DNA from: Chloroflexota bacterium
GTDB lineage: Bacteria; Chloroflexota; Chloroflexia; Chloroheliales; Chloroheliaceae
Reading direction: 5' to 3'
Length of the DNA stretch: 64,000 nt
NCBI GenBank assembly: GCA_028287745.1
Contig: JAQBPB010000026.1
Location: 1-64,000 of the forward strand
Numbering within the stretch: the stretch's first letter is position 1; every line of letters starts with the position of its first letter. This document shows, piece after piece, positions 1-9,729 of this stretch. Under the pieces are notes generated by a model, which ran no database searches, was not told the origin of the DNA, and worked only from the letters and a program-made list of their open reading frames with translations. The position numbers and the translations under genes were made by a program.

Positions 1-1615
1 AGGAGTTGATGAAAGGCAGCGGCTGGAACTCCTGGACCAACTTGGGCACTGCGCCCATTTGTGCGGCATGCTGGCCGAAGCTTCCATGGCCTGGCGGGAT
101 GCGGCAGCCGGGTGGCACCAGAAAGGCGAGTTGCAAGCCTGGGCCGAGAGTGAGCGGAAGCTGGCAAATATTTCCGAGTTACAGGGGCATTGGGAAAGGG
201 CGCTGGCGGCCCGAGCGGCGGCGGCCCAGGGCTTTATCGAGAGTGGTTTACCGGCTGAGGCGGCGACCGAACGCATGGCCGCAGCGGTGCACCACCGCTC
301 CGCCGGGCACTTCCGCCCCGCGCTTGAGCTACTACTACAGGCAGCCGTGGAAGCTAACCAGACCCAGCGCTGGGACCTCAAAGCCCGCATCCTGGGTCTT
401 GAAGGGAATGTCCGGGCCCGGATGGGACACACCGCTGCGGGTTTGGACCTCGTGCGAGAAGCTCTGGGCCTGGCGTTGGAACATAACCTGGCTGGCCCGG
501 CAGCTGAGATTTACCAGCGGCTGGCCGACTCACTTGAACATGGTGGTGACTATGCCGGGGCCAAAGTTACCTACCTGACGGCCTTTGATTTCTGCCAGGC
601 CAATGCCATCCCGGCAACCGCCCAGCTTTGTATTGCCTGCCTGGCCGTAGTCCTGACGCAAACCGGTGAGTGGGACCAGGCTATGACCTTATGCCGGAAT
701 GTCCTGTCTTCAGAAAACAGCTCTTTGCACGCCCGGACAGCGGCCAGTGCTACGCTGGGCGTATTATTCGCGCTGCGCGGCCAGCCGGGACGGGCCCGGC
801 CTTTGCTGCTTGACGGGCTGGCCCTGGCCCGGCGCATTGAACTGGTAGCAGTGGAATTACTTTCCGAATGGGGACTGGGAATAGTCGAGGAACAAAATGG
901 CGCCAATGAAGCAGTTGCCGAGCATTACCGCTTCATTCTAACCCGGTGGGAGCAGATTGAAGACCGCCATTATGCGATAGCACCTTTGCGGTGGGCGGCT
1001 ACCTTCCTGGCAGTTGCCCGCTACGGTGATGAGGCCCGGGCGGTCGCAAATGCCCTGACCAGGATTGCCAGTGACACCGCACAACCTGAAGCCCTCGCGG
1101 CCCTGGCGCACGCCCTGGGTGAGATTGCCTTGCTTGAGGGCCAGCCCACCCAGGCGGTCCAGTTATTCCGGCAATCGCTTGAACTACTCCGTGAAATTGA
1201 AATTCCTTTTTCATACGCCGTAACCCAGTACCGGGCCGGAATAGCTTATATTGCAGCGGGTGAACCCCAGGCCGCTCATGAACAGTTATTAAATGCTTGC
1301 CGTACCGCCCGCAAGCTGGGGGCGCGCCCGCTGGCAACCCTTATTTCAAATAAGCTGCCCGCCCCTGGTGAACCACCAAAGCAGCGCATGAAAGAAGCGG
1401 CCCGGCGCGGCCAAAACCGCATCCTTACCAACAGGCAGCTGGAAATCTTAAGGTTTATGGCGCTTGGTCAGACAACCTCGCAGATCGCAAAAGAACTCTT
1501 TCTAAGTCCCCGCACCGTCGAGATGCATATCGGCAACATTTTCACCGCCCTGGACAGCCGCTCCCGGACCGAAGCCGTGCGTAAGGCAAGCGCAAGGGGC
1601 CTTCTGCCCGGTTAA
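1..1615 (+). CDS. LuxR-family regulator with TPR-like region and C-terminal HTH, truncated at the window edge
   Basis: C-terminal TNRQLEILRFMALGQTTSQIAKELFLSPRTVEMHIGNIF is a LuxR HTH. The frame is open upstream of the listed ATG at 59 (..VDERQRLELLDQLGHCAHLCGM), so the real start lies outside the window. Confidence 0.85.
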   Translation, partial: GVDERQRLELLDQLGHCAHLCGMLAEASMAWRDAAAGWHQKGELQAWAESERKLANISELQGHWERALAARAAAAQGFIESGLPAEAATERMAAAVHHRSAGHFRPALELLLQAAVEANQTQRWDLKARILGLEGNVRARMGHTAAGLDLVREALGLALEHNLAGPAAEIYQRLADSLEHGGDYAGAKVTYLTAFDFCQANAIPATAQLCIACLAVVLTQTGEWDQAMTLCRNVLSSENSSLHARTAASATLGVLFALRGQPGRARPLLLDGLALARRIELVAVELLSEWGLGIVEEQNGANEAVAEHYRFILTRWEQIEDRHYAIAPLRWAATFLAVARYGDEARAVANALTRIASDTAQPEALAALAHALGEIALLEGQPTQAVQLFRQSLELLREIEIPFSYAVTQYRAGIAYIAAGEPQAAHEQLLNACRTARKLGARPLATLISNKLPAPGEPPKQRMKEAARRGQNRILTNRQLEILRFMALGQTTSQIAKELFLSPRTVEMHIGNIFTALDSRSRTEAVRKASARGLLPG

Positions 1616-1786
1616 TACCGTACCCCGTTAAAAAAAATACCGTATAATCACGAATGGCAAAGCCCTGGTCCCAGGGTAGAATTTCTTTAACTACAATCAC
1701 TTAATTTCAACCCAGGTTTCTAACTGGTCCGGGTATGTGCCAGGAGAATTGGAACGCCAGGAAGAAAAACGGCAGGAGGCGTACTT

Positions 1787-2215
1787 GTGAGCCAGACAAG
1801 CGTGCAAATCAAAACGATGGATAACGCCAGCCTTGCAGTTGGCTGGGCCGGGGAACGTACCCTTACGATTGACCGCCCGCTGGCGGTCGGTGGCATGGGA
1901 CTCGGGTATAACGGCGGTGATTTACTCTTGTTGGCTGTGGGGGCCTGTTACTGCAATGACCTGTTCCGTGAGGCGGCATTACGAGCGGTTAGCATCAAAA
2001 GGGTCCATATCGAAGTCCAGGGGGAATGGGGCGGAAACCCGGTGCGGGCCCGGCAGATTGAAATTCTTGTGACAGTTGAAGCGGAAAACAGCCAGAGCGA
2101 CATTCTTGAGCTGATAAGCCATACCGACCAGCTGGCGGAAGTACCCAATTCCTTACGGTTCGGTACTCCGGTGAAGCTGGGAACGGTACGCGCCCTCTCA
2201 ACGGTCGGCAATTAG
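1787..2215 (+). CDS. OsmC-like family protein (GTG start)
   Basis: 142 aa; OsmC-like pattern GGDLLLLAVGACYCNDLFREA; AGGAGG-like RBS before GTG. Confidence 0.7.
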   Translation: MSQTSVQIKTMDNASLAVGWAGERTLTIDRPLAVGGMGLGYNGGDLLLLAVGACYCNDLFREAALRAVSIKRVHIEVQGEWGGNPVRARQIEILVTVEAENSQSDILELISHTDQLAEVPNSLRFGTPVKLGTVRALSTVGN

Positions 2216-2451
2216 GGCTTTACCCTGGGCGTTGCGCGGGTCCGGCCAAGTTGTAAGGAAAGAAGCACCCAGGACAAAACCTTAGCCCTTCCTACCTGGC
2301 CTGAATGTAAACCGTTGATTTGGGGAAGAGTAAAACTTTTCGATTTTACTTTGCGGCGGTTCAGCACATGTTGCGTCAAAAACTTTCAACCAGCACCTGA
2401 AGCTGCTTGGAGTTTAATTTTCTGAGCGGATATCTGAAAAGGAGTTTTTAT

Positions 2452-3267
2452 ATGACACAGACAGTTGATGAAGTACAGGCCCTGAAGAACCGGGTGAAAG
2501 CTACCTGGATGGCCGGAGATTTCGCCAAAATTGCCGAAATTGTTCAGCCCCACGCCGACGAGTTTATTGCCCGTTTACAACTTAAACCAGGCACCCGGGT
2601 CCTGGACCTGGCATGCGGAACGGGCAACCTGACCATCCCGGCAGCCAGGCTAGGCGCGGATGTTACCGGGCTGGACCTGGCCCCTAACCTGGTGGATGTC
2701 GCCCGGCAGCGTGCCGCTGCCGAGGGACTTAACATCCGGTTTGATACCGCCGATGCCGAAGACCTGCCCTATCCGGACGGTGCTTTCGAGGTGGTCTTGA
2801 GCATGTACGGTATTATGTTTGCGCCGCGCCCTGAGCCAATCACCGCCCAACTACTGCGAGTGTGCGCGCCGGGAGGCTTAATTGTCCTGGCGAACTGGAC
2901 CCCTACCGGTTTTATCGGCCAGATGCTCAAGACAGTTGCAGCCCATTTACCGCCACCGCCGGGTATGACTCCGCCGCCACTCTGGGGAGTGGAAGAAGTA
3001 GTGCGGGAACGCCTTAAAGCCGGTACAACCGAAATCACCTGCACGCCGCGCAAAGTGCTGTTCAAGGTGCCGGTTAGCCCGGCCCAGACGGTGGATTATT
3101 TTATCCAGCATTATGGACCGACCAACCGGGCCTATGCCAGCGTGCCTGACAAACAGGAAGCCCTGCGCCAGGACCTCGAAAAGCTCTGGTCGAGCCATAA
3201 TACCGCTACCGACGGTACGACCTGTGTCGAGAGCGAGTACCTGGAAGTGCGCGCAACGCGGGCCTGA
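2452..3267 (+). CDS. class I SAM-dependent methyltransferase
   Basis: VLDLACGTGNLTIPAARLGADVTGLDLAP motif I; AAGGAG RBS before ATG at 2452, preferred over the listed 2407 start. Confidence 0.85.
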   Translation: MTQTVDEVQALKNRVKATWMAGDFAKIAEIVQPHADEFIARLQLKPGTRVLDLACGTGNLTIPAARLGADVTGLDLAPNLVDVARQRAAAEGLNIRFDTADAEDLPYPDGAFEVVLSMYGIMFAPRPEPITAQLLRVCAPGGLIVLANWTPTGFIGQMLKTVAAHLPPPPGMTPPPLWGVEEVVRERLKAGTTEITCTPRKVLFKVPVSPAQTVDYFIQHYGPTNRAYASVPDKQEALRQDLEKLWSSHNTATDGTTCVESEYLEVRATRA

Positions 3268-3299
3268 CCGGTTAGCCGCAACAACACCGTAGTGTAAAT

Positions 3300-3349
3300 A
3301 ATGTGCCAACATCGCTCATCCGAATCCGGGTGAACAATGTTGGCACATT
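3300..3349 (+). terminator. hairpin terminator after the methyltransferase
   Basis: Perfect 13-bp stem AATGTGCCAACAT / ATGTTGGCACATT followed by TTTTGTG. Confidence 0.75.
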
Positions 3350-3816
3350 TTTGTGTCAAATTATATGGTCATTTACTGGTCAGGAAAGGTAGCCTTTAAG
3401 CCCTGCAGGAACACTGACCGATTTTCCCCTCACATTGGGGGGATTTTGTTTTTTAAAAAGGTGCCATGCTATAATCGGTTATATGGTCAGGAGTTTATGC
3501 TTTTGCTAAAACCAATTCACCTTTTCCCAAAGAAATAGGTTTTGAGCTGACTTGAAGGATGAGAGCTACATGGCTTCCCTTTTTTGTTGGCGCAACACCT
3601 AAAATGTGAAATTGATACGGTATTTTAACTCGGGTTTGGGAGTTTTACCTCTTTTTACCCGGGGTCTTTATTCCCTCAAACCGGTGGTTTCCTGACCATA
3701 CCAGGGGAATAAAGCGAACTGCGCAGGTGATATTTCCTGGTGGAAATAGAAAATTGTTATTTATAAGTTGTTATTGCTAATTTAGCAGTCTGGCTAAAGA
3801 ATTGAAAGGGAACAAA

Positions 3817-5175
3817 ATGGATCTCAGGAAGGTTGCGGATGCTGTACCGGAGTACCCTGCTTTTTTAACCGTCGAAGAACTCAATGCGTCTACTCGCAAG
3901 CTTACCGCCGATTTTCCTGACCTGGTCACGGTCCGGCCCCTCGGTAAAAGCCAGGGCGGTTTCCCGCTTGAGCTTATTTCAATCGGCAACGGGCCAAAGT
4001 CAGCCCTGGTTGTCGGCACACCGCATCCTAACGAACCAATTGGCTGCATGACAATTGAGTTCCTGACACGCCACCTGTGCGAGAATAATGAACTGCGCGA
4101 AGAACTGGGCTACACCTGGCACTTTATAAAGTCTATTGATCCGGACGGCTTAAAGCTGAATGAAGGCTGGCTGAAAGGCCCTTTTACCATTTCAAATTAC
4201 TTAAACCATTTCTTCCGGGAAGCCCTGTTTGACCAGGCCGAATATAGTTTTCCGGCAGACTACAAAATTTTGCATTTTGATAATGTCAATCCCCAGACGC
4301 AAGCCTGGATTAAGGCCCAGGAACTTACCAGGCCGGACTTTCAATATTCCCTGCATAATTCCGAATTAGGCGGCGTATTCTACCTGATTTCGGATGACGC
4401 GCCACCCTTGTATGACCTTTTCGGTGAATTGCCAGGCTGGTTTAACCTGGCCCTTGACCCGGTGGGCGAACCCGGTATTACTAACCAGGCTTTTGCGCCC
4501 GCTGTCTCTCCCTTGCCGTCAATCAAGGGTATTATTGATGAACTGGAAGCCGCCGGTACGACCGACCCCAGCTCTTTCTGGAAAGCAGGCTTCTCAAGTT
4601 ATGAATTTGCCCGGCAGTATAATACCTACTCCCTGGTGGTTGAAATGCCCTACTGGGATAACCAGCGGTTTTTGGACCAGACACCCACTAATACTTCGTA
4701 CCATGAACTCATTAAAGAGTACCTGCAAGCTGAAGACAATTCCCATGAATGGCTGGACCCCCGAATAGAAGCGGCCAGGGCCTTATTACTGCCCGGAAAT
4801 AACCTGTTTTTAAACGCGGTCCAGGAGCAAATCAAGAACACCAAGCGGCGGTTAGGGCCTTTGCGGGAATCCCTGCAAAAACCCGAGGAAGACCGGATGG
4901 CTACCCAGGCCGATATTTTCCTGTACCGGACTACCTTTATCATGTTCCAGCAGCGGCCCCTGACAATGTTCAAGCGAATGTTGGAAGAAGAAATCGCAAA
5001 AGGGAACAGTAACCCCACGTTTGTTGAATTGCACGGCGAGGCCAGTACCCGGCTGGAAGATGTTTGCAAGGTATTGGAAGAAACGATTGAGTACCGGAAT
5101 ATCCCTATCCGGGAACTGGCCGCGGTTCAGGCCTGTGCTGGGCTTGCTACTGCCGCCTTTGTGCGCGACCGGTAA
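3817..5175 (+). CDS. M14-family zinc carboxypeptidase-like protein
   Basis: HPNE zinc motif (GTPHPNEPIG), later SLHNSELGG His, and LVVEMPYW Glu region. Confidence 0.75.
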   Translation: MDLRKVADAVPEYPAFLTVEELNASTRKLTADFPDLVTVRPLGKSQGGFPLELISIGNGPKSALVVGTPHPNEPIGCMTIEFLTRHLCENNELREELGYTWHFIKSIDPDGLKLNEGWLKGPFTISNYLNHFFREALFDQAEYSFPADYKILHFDNVNPQTQAWIKAQELTRPDFQYSLHNSELGGVFYLISDDAPPLYDLFGELPGWFNLALDPVGEPGITNQAFAPAVSPLPSIKGIIDELEAAGTTDPSSFWKAGFSSYEFARQYNTYSLVVEMPYWDNQRFLDQTPTNTSYHELIKEYLQAEDNSHEWLDPRIEAARALLLPGNNLFLNAVQEQIKNTKRRLGPLRESLQKPEEDRMATQADIFLYRTTFIMFQQRPLTMFKRMLEEEIAKGNSNPTFVELHGEASTRLEDVCKVLEETIEYRNIPIRELAAVQACAGLATAAFVRDR

Positions 5176-5210
5176 GGATGCCCCGCAAAGAAGACCATTA
5201 GTATAAAAAT

Positions 5211-5247
5211 AAAAGGCCGGTGGATTTTTAGACTCACCGGCTTTTAT
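5211..5247. terminator. bidirectional hairpin between convergent genes
   Basis: AAAAGGCCGGTG..CACCGGCTTTT between 3817(+) and 5278(-) genes. Confidence 0.65.
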
Positions 5248-5277
5248 TTGCTTGCCAACCTTACCGGGTAAAGCCGC

Positions 5278-5958
5278 CTAGCGCATGCCCAGGGTAGCCT
5301 CATTAATCCCGGTCATATACAGCCAGCGCATCTGAGTCGCTTCCTGAATTGTTTTCAGGACCATCTGCCGTTCTTCATCGGTTTTGGTGTACAACTCTAA
5401 AATCTGGAAACCGCGTTCCGCGTGATCTTCATCGGCGGTAATATGGACCGTAAAGAATTCCACTTCGTCCGCCGTGAAGCCGTACTTCTCACGCAGGGGC
5501 GGCGTATTGCGCTTGTAGATTGCCGGTACCTGAGATTCCAGACCAACCAGCAGACCGGCGGCGGCCAATAAGAAAGGACCTTTGGATTTCTGGTAGCACC
5601 AGGTACTGAGGGCCAGGGTTGTCGGAAGAACGTTAGCATTTATAACCTGGTCGCGTGTGACCCCGCAAGCCTCGGCAAATTTGATAAGCATTTCTGTGTG
5701 GCGAGTGCCCATTTCCTCTTCCCACATGTTCTCCAGCAGGAAGTCGCGCACATCTTCGTATTCGCATTCAGACATTACAGCCCCTAGCCAGCGCGAGAAC
5801 TTGCCCACATAATGATAATGCTGAGCCGCCCAGAACCCTAAATCGGCCCGGCTTAGCTCACCTTTAACCCATCGCTCAGTAAATGGGTGCATCTGGCTGT
5901 GCTTGCCTTTAATTGCATTGATCATCTCTTCCCGGTAACTGTTGACAGTTAGCGTCAT
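5278..5958 (-). CDS. PqqC/TenA-like (heme-oxygenase fold) protein
   Basis: ENMWEEEMGTRHTEML and HITADEDHAERG are typical of PqqC-like/iron-containing redox families. Confidence 0.7.
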   Translation of the reverse strand: MTLTVNSYREEMINAIKGKHSQMHPFTERWVKGELSRADLGFWAAQHYHYVGKFSRWLGAVMSECEYEDVRDFLLENMWEEEMGTRHTEMLIKFAEACGVTRDQVINANVLPTTLALSTWCYQKSKGPFLLAAAGLLVGLESQVPAIYKRNTPPLREKYGFTADEVEFFTVHITADEDHAERGFQILELYTKTDEERQMVLKTIQEATQMRWLYMTGINEATLGMR

Positions 5959-6142
5959 AAAATACCTCCTAATGTTTTCCTTGTAAGTTTTAACATTAAC
6001 CCAGTTGGCTGAAGTATGCTAAATATTTTGGCTAACAGAGTATTTGTTTCCTGATGGCATGCCAGCCAGTTTGTTCGCTTAAAGCAAGTTAATCAGTTTG
6101 ACTCCAGGGTTGATTTGCCTTATCATTAGTAACAAGTATACG

Positions 6143-6160
6143 ATGTAACGTTTGTAACAT
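6143..6160. promoter_or_regulatory. shared regulatory motif copy 1 (ATGTAACGTTTGTAACAT)
   Basis: 18-bp sequence identical to the reverse complement of 11623-11640; between divergent genes 5278(-) and 6265(+). Confidence 0.65.
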
Positions 6161-6264
6161 TTGTAATTAAAGTAACATTTTATTCAAAACTTGTCAAGCT
6201 TTTATTGCTTTTAGCCCGATTCCGTAATAGAATGACTGGGACTAGAAGTAAGAAATGAGGCTCA

Positions 6265-6870
6265 ATGGAAAAGAAACCGGAACATTTCCAATCACCTGAC
6301 CACTATAATGAAAACCTGCTGAATTGGGATATTCTGATATACCGTGTCCCAACCGAACCGGCCCGCAAACGCACCTATATCTGGCGGCAGCTTAAAAAAC
6401 TGGGTGTCGTTTACTTACAACATGGCGTTTGTATCCTTCCTGACAGCCAGGAACATATGGCTGCCCTGCGAAACATTGTAAGCAAAGTAGTAGAGTTCGA
6501 AGGCGAAGCAACCTTGCTAAAGACTATTTCCGAAAGCCAGGAATGGCAACAGGATATTATCCAGCGCTTTCACGATGCCAGGGAACAGGAACGCGTCGAA
6601 CTGAGAGAATTGGCCGAGCAGTTACATAACGATATTACCCTTTACAACGAACATGGGCCTTTGAAATATTCGCTGCTGGACCGCCTGGAAGAGCGGCTTG
6701 AACAGTGCAAGCGCGACCTGGCCCAGATAAAAGAGTATGACTACTTTGATAAAGGCGCGAACGGCGACCTTGAACAGTATATCGCCGCGATTGACCTGCA
6801 ATACCAGGATTTTTGCCAGAAAGTCTGGTCCCACCATGATGTCAAGGTTTCCAGTGGCGAAGCCAAATAG
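6265..6870 (+). CDS. ChrB-like (chromate resistance protein B N-terminal domain) protein
   Basis: LIYRVPTEPARKRTYIWRQLKKLGVVYLQHGVCILPD matches the ChrB N-terminal pattern. Confidence 0.7.
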   Translation: MEKKPEHFQSPDHYNENLLNWDILIYRVPTEPARKRTYIWRQLKKLGVVYLQHGVCILPDSQEHMAALRNIVSKVVEFEGEATLLKTISESQEWQQDIIQRFHDAREQERVELRELAEQLHNDITLYNEHGPLKYSLLDRLEERLEQCKRDLAQIKEYDYFDKGANGDLEQYIAAIDLQYQDFCQKVWSHHDVKVSSGEAK

Positions 6871-6873
6871 AAG

Positions 6874-7731
6874 CTAACTATTCAGCCCGATCAAAATTAC
6901 CCCACTGACAATTGATAACGTACCGGCCAGAATACGGCCGGTAATTTTTTCGACCCCTTTTAGAAATAGCCAGGAAAAGAGCAGTACAAATAAAGGCGAC
7001 AGGTTATAAAGCGGCACCACAACCGAAACCAGGCCGCTTTGTAAGGCGGTGTAGAGACAGACCAGGCCAATACCCTGGCACAACCCGGAAGCCCCGAAAA
7101 AGAGAGCCGCCCTGGGTTTTATTTTGAGTAAGGTAGGCGAAGGGCCTGTGACGTCCCAGATAAAGGCGCACACCAGCGATACAAAAACGGCTACAAACAG
7201 GCCGACCAGGGGCGTATCCACCTCTTGTAAGGCAACCCGCCTTATGATGTTATCCAGGGCGAAGATAAAGGCGCTTAATACTGAAATAAAGGTATCAACC
7301 TTCCAGGGAATGCCACCTTTGACCGGTTGCAGCGAGAGAACAATAACGCCCACGGCGGTTAAAAGCGCCCCCGCCACTACCGCCAGGCCGGGCTGCTCAC
7401 CCAGGAACAGTACTGCCAGGAGCAAAGCCGGGAGAGGGGCGGCATTCTTAATCGGGTAAGCGATGGCCGGACCCAGCCGGTGCACGCTCACGAAAAGGAT
7501 CGCCGCGCCGACCATCGCCAGCATTCCGTCAAAGACAAAAAGCCCCAAACCGGCCCAGCTTATGCGAAAGGCGGGCCGGGTCACTACCAGGAGACAGGCC
7601 AGGAAAGCCAGGTCGGTCCCAAAAGTTACTGCCACCGATTGCCGGACATTACCAAAAGCCAGGCCTTTTTTAGTAAAGATAGCAATCCAGCCGAAAAGAA
7701 AAGCCGCAGCGAGTGCAAGGAAAATGGTCAT
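6874..7731 (-). CDS. EamA/DMT-family transporter
   Basis: Multiple TM segments; MTIFLALAAAFLFGWIAIFTKKGL start; internal repeat typical of DMT carriers. Confidence 0.8.
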   Translation of the reverse strand: MTIFLALAAAFLFGWIAIFTKKGLAFGNVRQSVAVTFGTDLAFLACLLVVTRPAFRISWAGLGLFVFDGMLAMVGAAILFVSVHRLGPAIAYPIKNAAPLPALLLAVLFLGEQPGLAVVAGALLTAVGVIVLSLQPVKGGIPWKVDTFISVLSAFIFALDNIIRRVALQEVDTPLVGLFVAVFVSLVCAFIWDVTGPSPTLLKIKPRAALFFGASGLCQGIGLVCLYTALQSGLVSVVVPLYNLSPLFVLLFSWLFLKGVEKITGRILAGTLSIVSGVILIGLNS

Positions 7732-7742
7732 AATAGTGGTTC

Positions 7743-8711
7743 CTAATGCCCTTGGGCATTGTTGGCTGATCTTCGCGAACGTTGCAGTGGGTCGGCCTGG
7801 GTTCGTAACCAGCTTGCCACTACATTGACTGAGAGTACGGTCAGGGCAATCGCAAGGCCGGGAAACGTTGAGAACCACCAGTTAGTTTGAAAGTAATCTG
7901 CGGCATCGGCAATGATAAGACCCCAGGACATATCGGGAGGCTGTACGCCTACGCCCAAAAAGCTCAGGATTGACTCGGCGAGGATAATCCGGGCAAACTC
8001 CAGGGTGCCCAGGGTAAGCAGCGGAGAAGCCAGGTTGGGCAACAGGTGGCGAAACATAACCCGGCGGTGGTTTGCCCCGATGGCCTGGGCCGCTTCGATA
8101 AAAGGCATCTCGCGCAAGCTTAACACCTGACCGCGCATCATCCTGGCATAGACCATCCAGCCGTTAATTGAAAGAACGATAATCAGGGCCGTAACGCTAG
8201 GGCCAACCATTGTCAGGATCAGCAGGGCCAGCAGCAACCCGGGGAAAGCGGTTTGAACATCGGTAAGGCGCATCAGCAAGGTATCAACTTTACCCCCAAA
8301 GTAACCGGCCAGCAGCCCGATTAAAGTGCCAAAGGACCCGGCTAGCACCACCACCGACAGGGCTATAACCAGGGAAGAGCGGCCGCCCCAGAATATGCGA
8401 CTCAGTAAATCGCGCCCCTGCTGGTCCGTACCCAGCAGGTTAGACCAATCGCCGGATTCCCAGGCGGGCGGTTTTAGGCGGCGGGCAATGTCGCCGTCAT
8501 TCGGGTCCATCGGTGCTACCCAGGGCGCAAATACCGCTGAAATGATAATCACAAGCATGAAAAGAATACCAATTAAAGCGAATTTGTCCCTGGCAACAGA
8601 CAACATCAAACCCCGGCTACCGTCAAATGCACTGGCGACCCTGCGCCGGGATTCGCCCGGACCAGTTAGTACTTTGGCCGGGGAAGTTTTTTCCAGTTGT
8701 TCTAAACTCAA
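7743..8711 (-). CDS. dipeptide/oligopeptide-type ABC transporter permease (DppC-like)
   Basis: LGTDQQGRDLLSRIFWGGRSSL and EAAQAIGANHRRVMFRHLLPN. Confidence 0.9.
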   Translation of the reverse strand: MSLEQLEKTSPAKVLTGPGESRRRVASAFDGSRGLMLSVARDKFALIGILFMLVIIISAVFAPWVAPMDPNDGDIARRLKPPAWESGDWSNLLGTDQQGRDLLSRIFWGGRSSLVIALSVVVLAGSFGTLIGLLAGYFGGKVDTLLMRLTDVQTAFPGLLLALLILTMVGPSVTALIIVLSINGWMVYARMMRGQVLSLREMPFIEAAQAIGANHRRVMFRHLLPNLASPLLTLGTLEFARIILAESILSFLGVGVQPPDMSWGLIIADAADYFQTNWWFSTFPGLAIALTVLSVNVVASWLRTQADPLQRSRRSANNAQGH

Positions 8712-8739
8712 ATTTAAAACCCTTGTTGTTTAAACTGCT

Positions 8740-9666
8740 TTAATGTAACCTGATACGCGGGTCAAGACTGGCATAGATCAGGTCGGTTGTCACATTGATT
8801 ACTACCACCATCAATGCAACCACAAAGACGACTGCCTGCACCACCGGCAGGTCATGGTTACTGATCGAATCTTTTACAAGCTGCCCGATGCCGGGCCAGG
8901 CGAAAATGACTTCCACCGGCACAGTGTAACCGGCCAGCATGCGGACCAGTTCCCAGGAAGAAAGGGTAGTAATCGGGATTGAAGCATTTTTAAGATTGTG
9001 GCGGCGAATTAAGGTCATTTCGCTCAGACCTTTGGCCCTGGCTGTCACAACATATTGCTTGCCGCTTTCATCCACCATCGCGGAGCGAACAATCTGGGTA
9101 ATTCGCCCGGCGGCAAGGGCGACCAGGGTAAGCACCGGCAGCACCAGATAACGGATATCCCCATCACCATAGCCGGAACTGGCGAACCAGCCCAGGTTAA
9201 CCGAAAAGATCATTACCAGCACCATGCCCAGCCAGAAGTTGGGCATGGACACGCCAAACAGGGAACCGAGCGTGCAAAACTTATCCAGGATTGAACCGGG
9301 ATGGCGGGAAGCAATAATGCCCAGAGGCAGCGCGATCAGTAAAGAAATTATCATCGCTGTAAAGACAAGTTGAAAAGTAGCAGGCAAGCGTTCAACTACT
9401 ACTGCTAACGCCGGGCGGCGTTCACGCAGGGAGTCACCAAAATCCAGGTGGTAGGCACCGGCGGCAAACCGGCCAAACTGTACCAGTACAGGATCATCGT
9501 AGCCTAGCTGGTGCTTCAGTTGCAGGTAATCCTCGTGGCTGGCTTCCAGGGGAAGCATTACTTTGACCGGGTCGCCTATGATATTGCAGACTATGAATAC
9601 GACTAACGAAACACCAATTATTACCAGTAAAGCATGGAGCAATCGTCTTAGGGCATAAGAGAGCAT
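8740..9666 (-). CDS. dipeptide/oligopeptide-type ABC transporter permease (DppB-like)
   Basis: MLSYALRRLLHALLVIIGVSLVVF and TARAKGLSEMTLIRRHNLKNA. Confidence 0.9.
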   Translation of the reverse strand: MLSYALRRLLHALLVIIGVSLVVFIVCNIIGDPVKVMLPLEASHEDYLQLKHQLGYDDPVLVQFGRFAAGAYHLDFGDSLRERRPALAVVVERLPATFQLVFTAMIISLLIALPLGIIASRHPGSILDKFCTLGSLFGVSMPNFWLGMVLVMIFSVNLGWFASSGYGDGDIRYLVLPVLTLVALAAGRITQIVRSAMVDESGKQYVVTARAKGLSEMTLIRRHNLKNASIPITTLSSWELVRMLAGYTVPVEVIFAWPGIGQLVKDSISNHDLPVVQAVVFVVALMVVVINVTTDLIYASLDPRIRLH

Positions 9667-9689
9667 GTTTGTCCCTTCTTTTACCTGTG

Positions 9690-9717
9690 GGCAGCCTGGC
9701 CGTAAAACCAGGCTGCC
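9690..9717 (-). promoter_or_regulatory. intercistronic hairpin between substrate-binding protein and permease genes
   Basis: Perfect 10-bp stem GGCAGCCTGG / CCAGGCTGCC. Confidence 0.65.
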
Positions 9718-9729
9718 AAGTGTAAGTCC

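Noticed and set aside
6-578. 190-aa ORF at the window start
   Set aside because: Out-of-frame overlap with the LuxR-type gene; Trp/Arg/Pro-rich shadow composition.
3353-3538. 61-aa ORF after the methyltransferase
   Set aside because: Starts within or right after the terminator hairpin; no RBS or domain.
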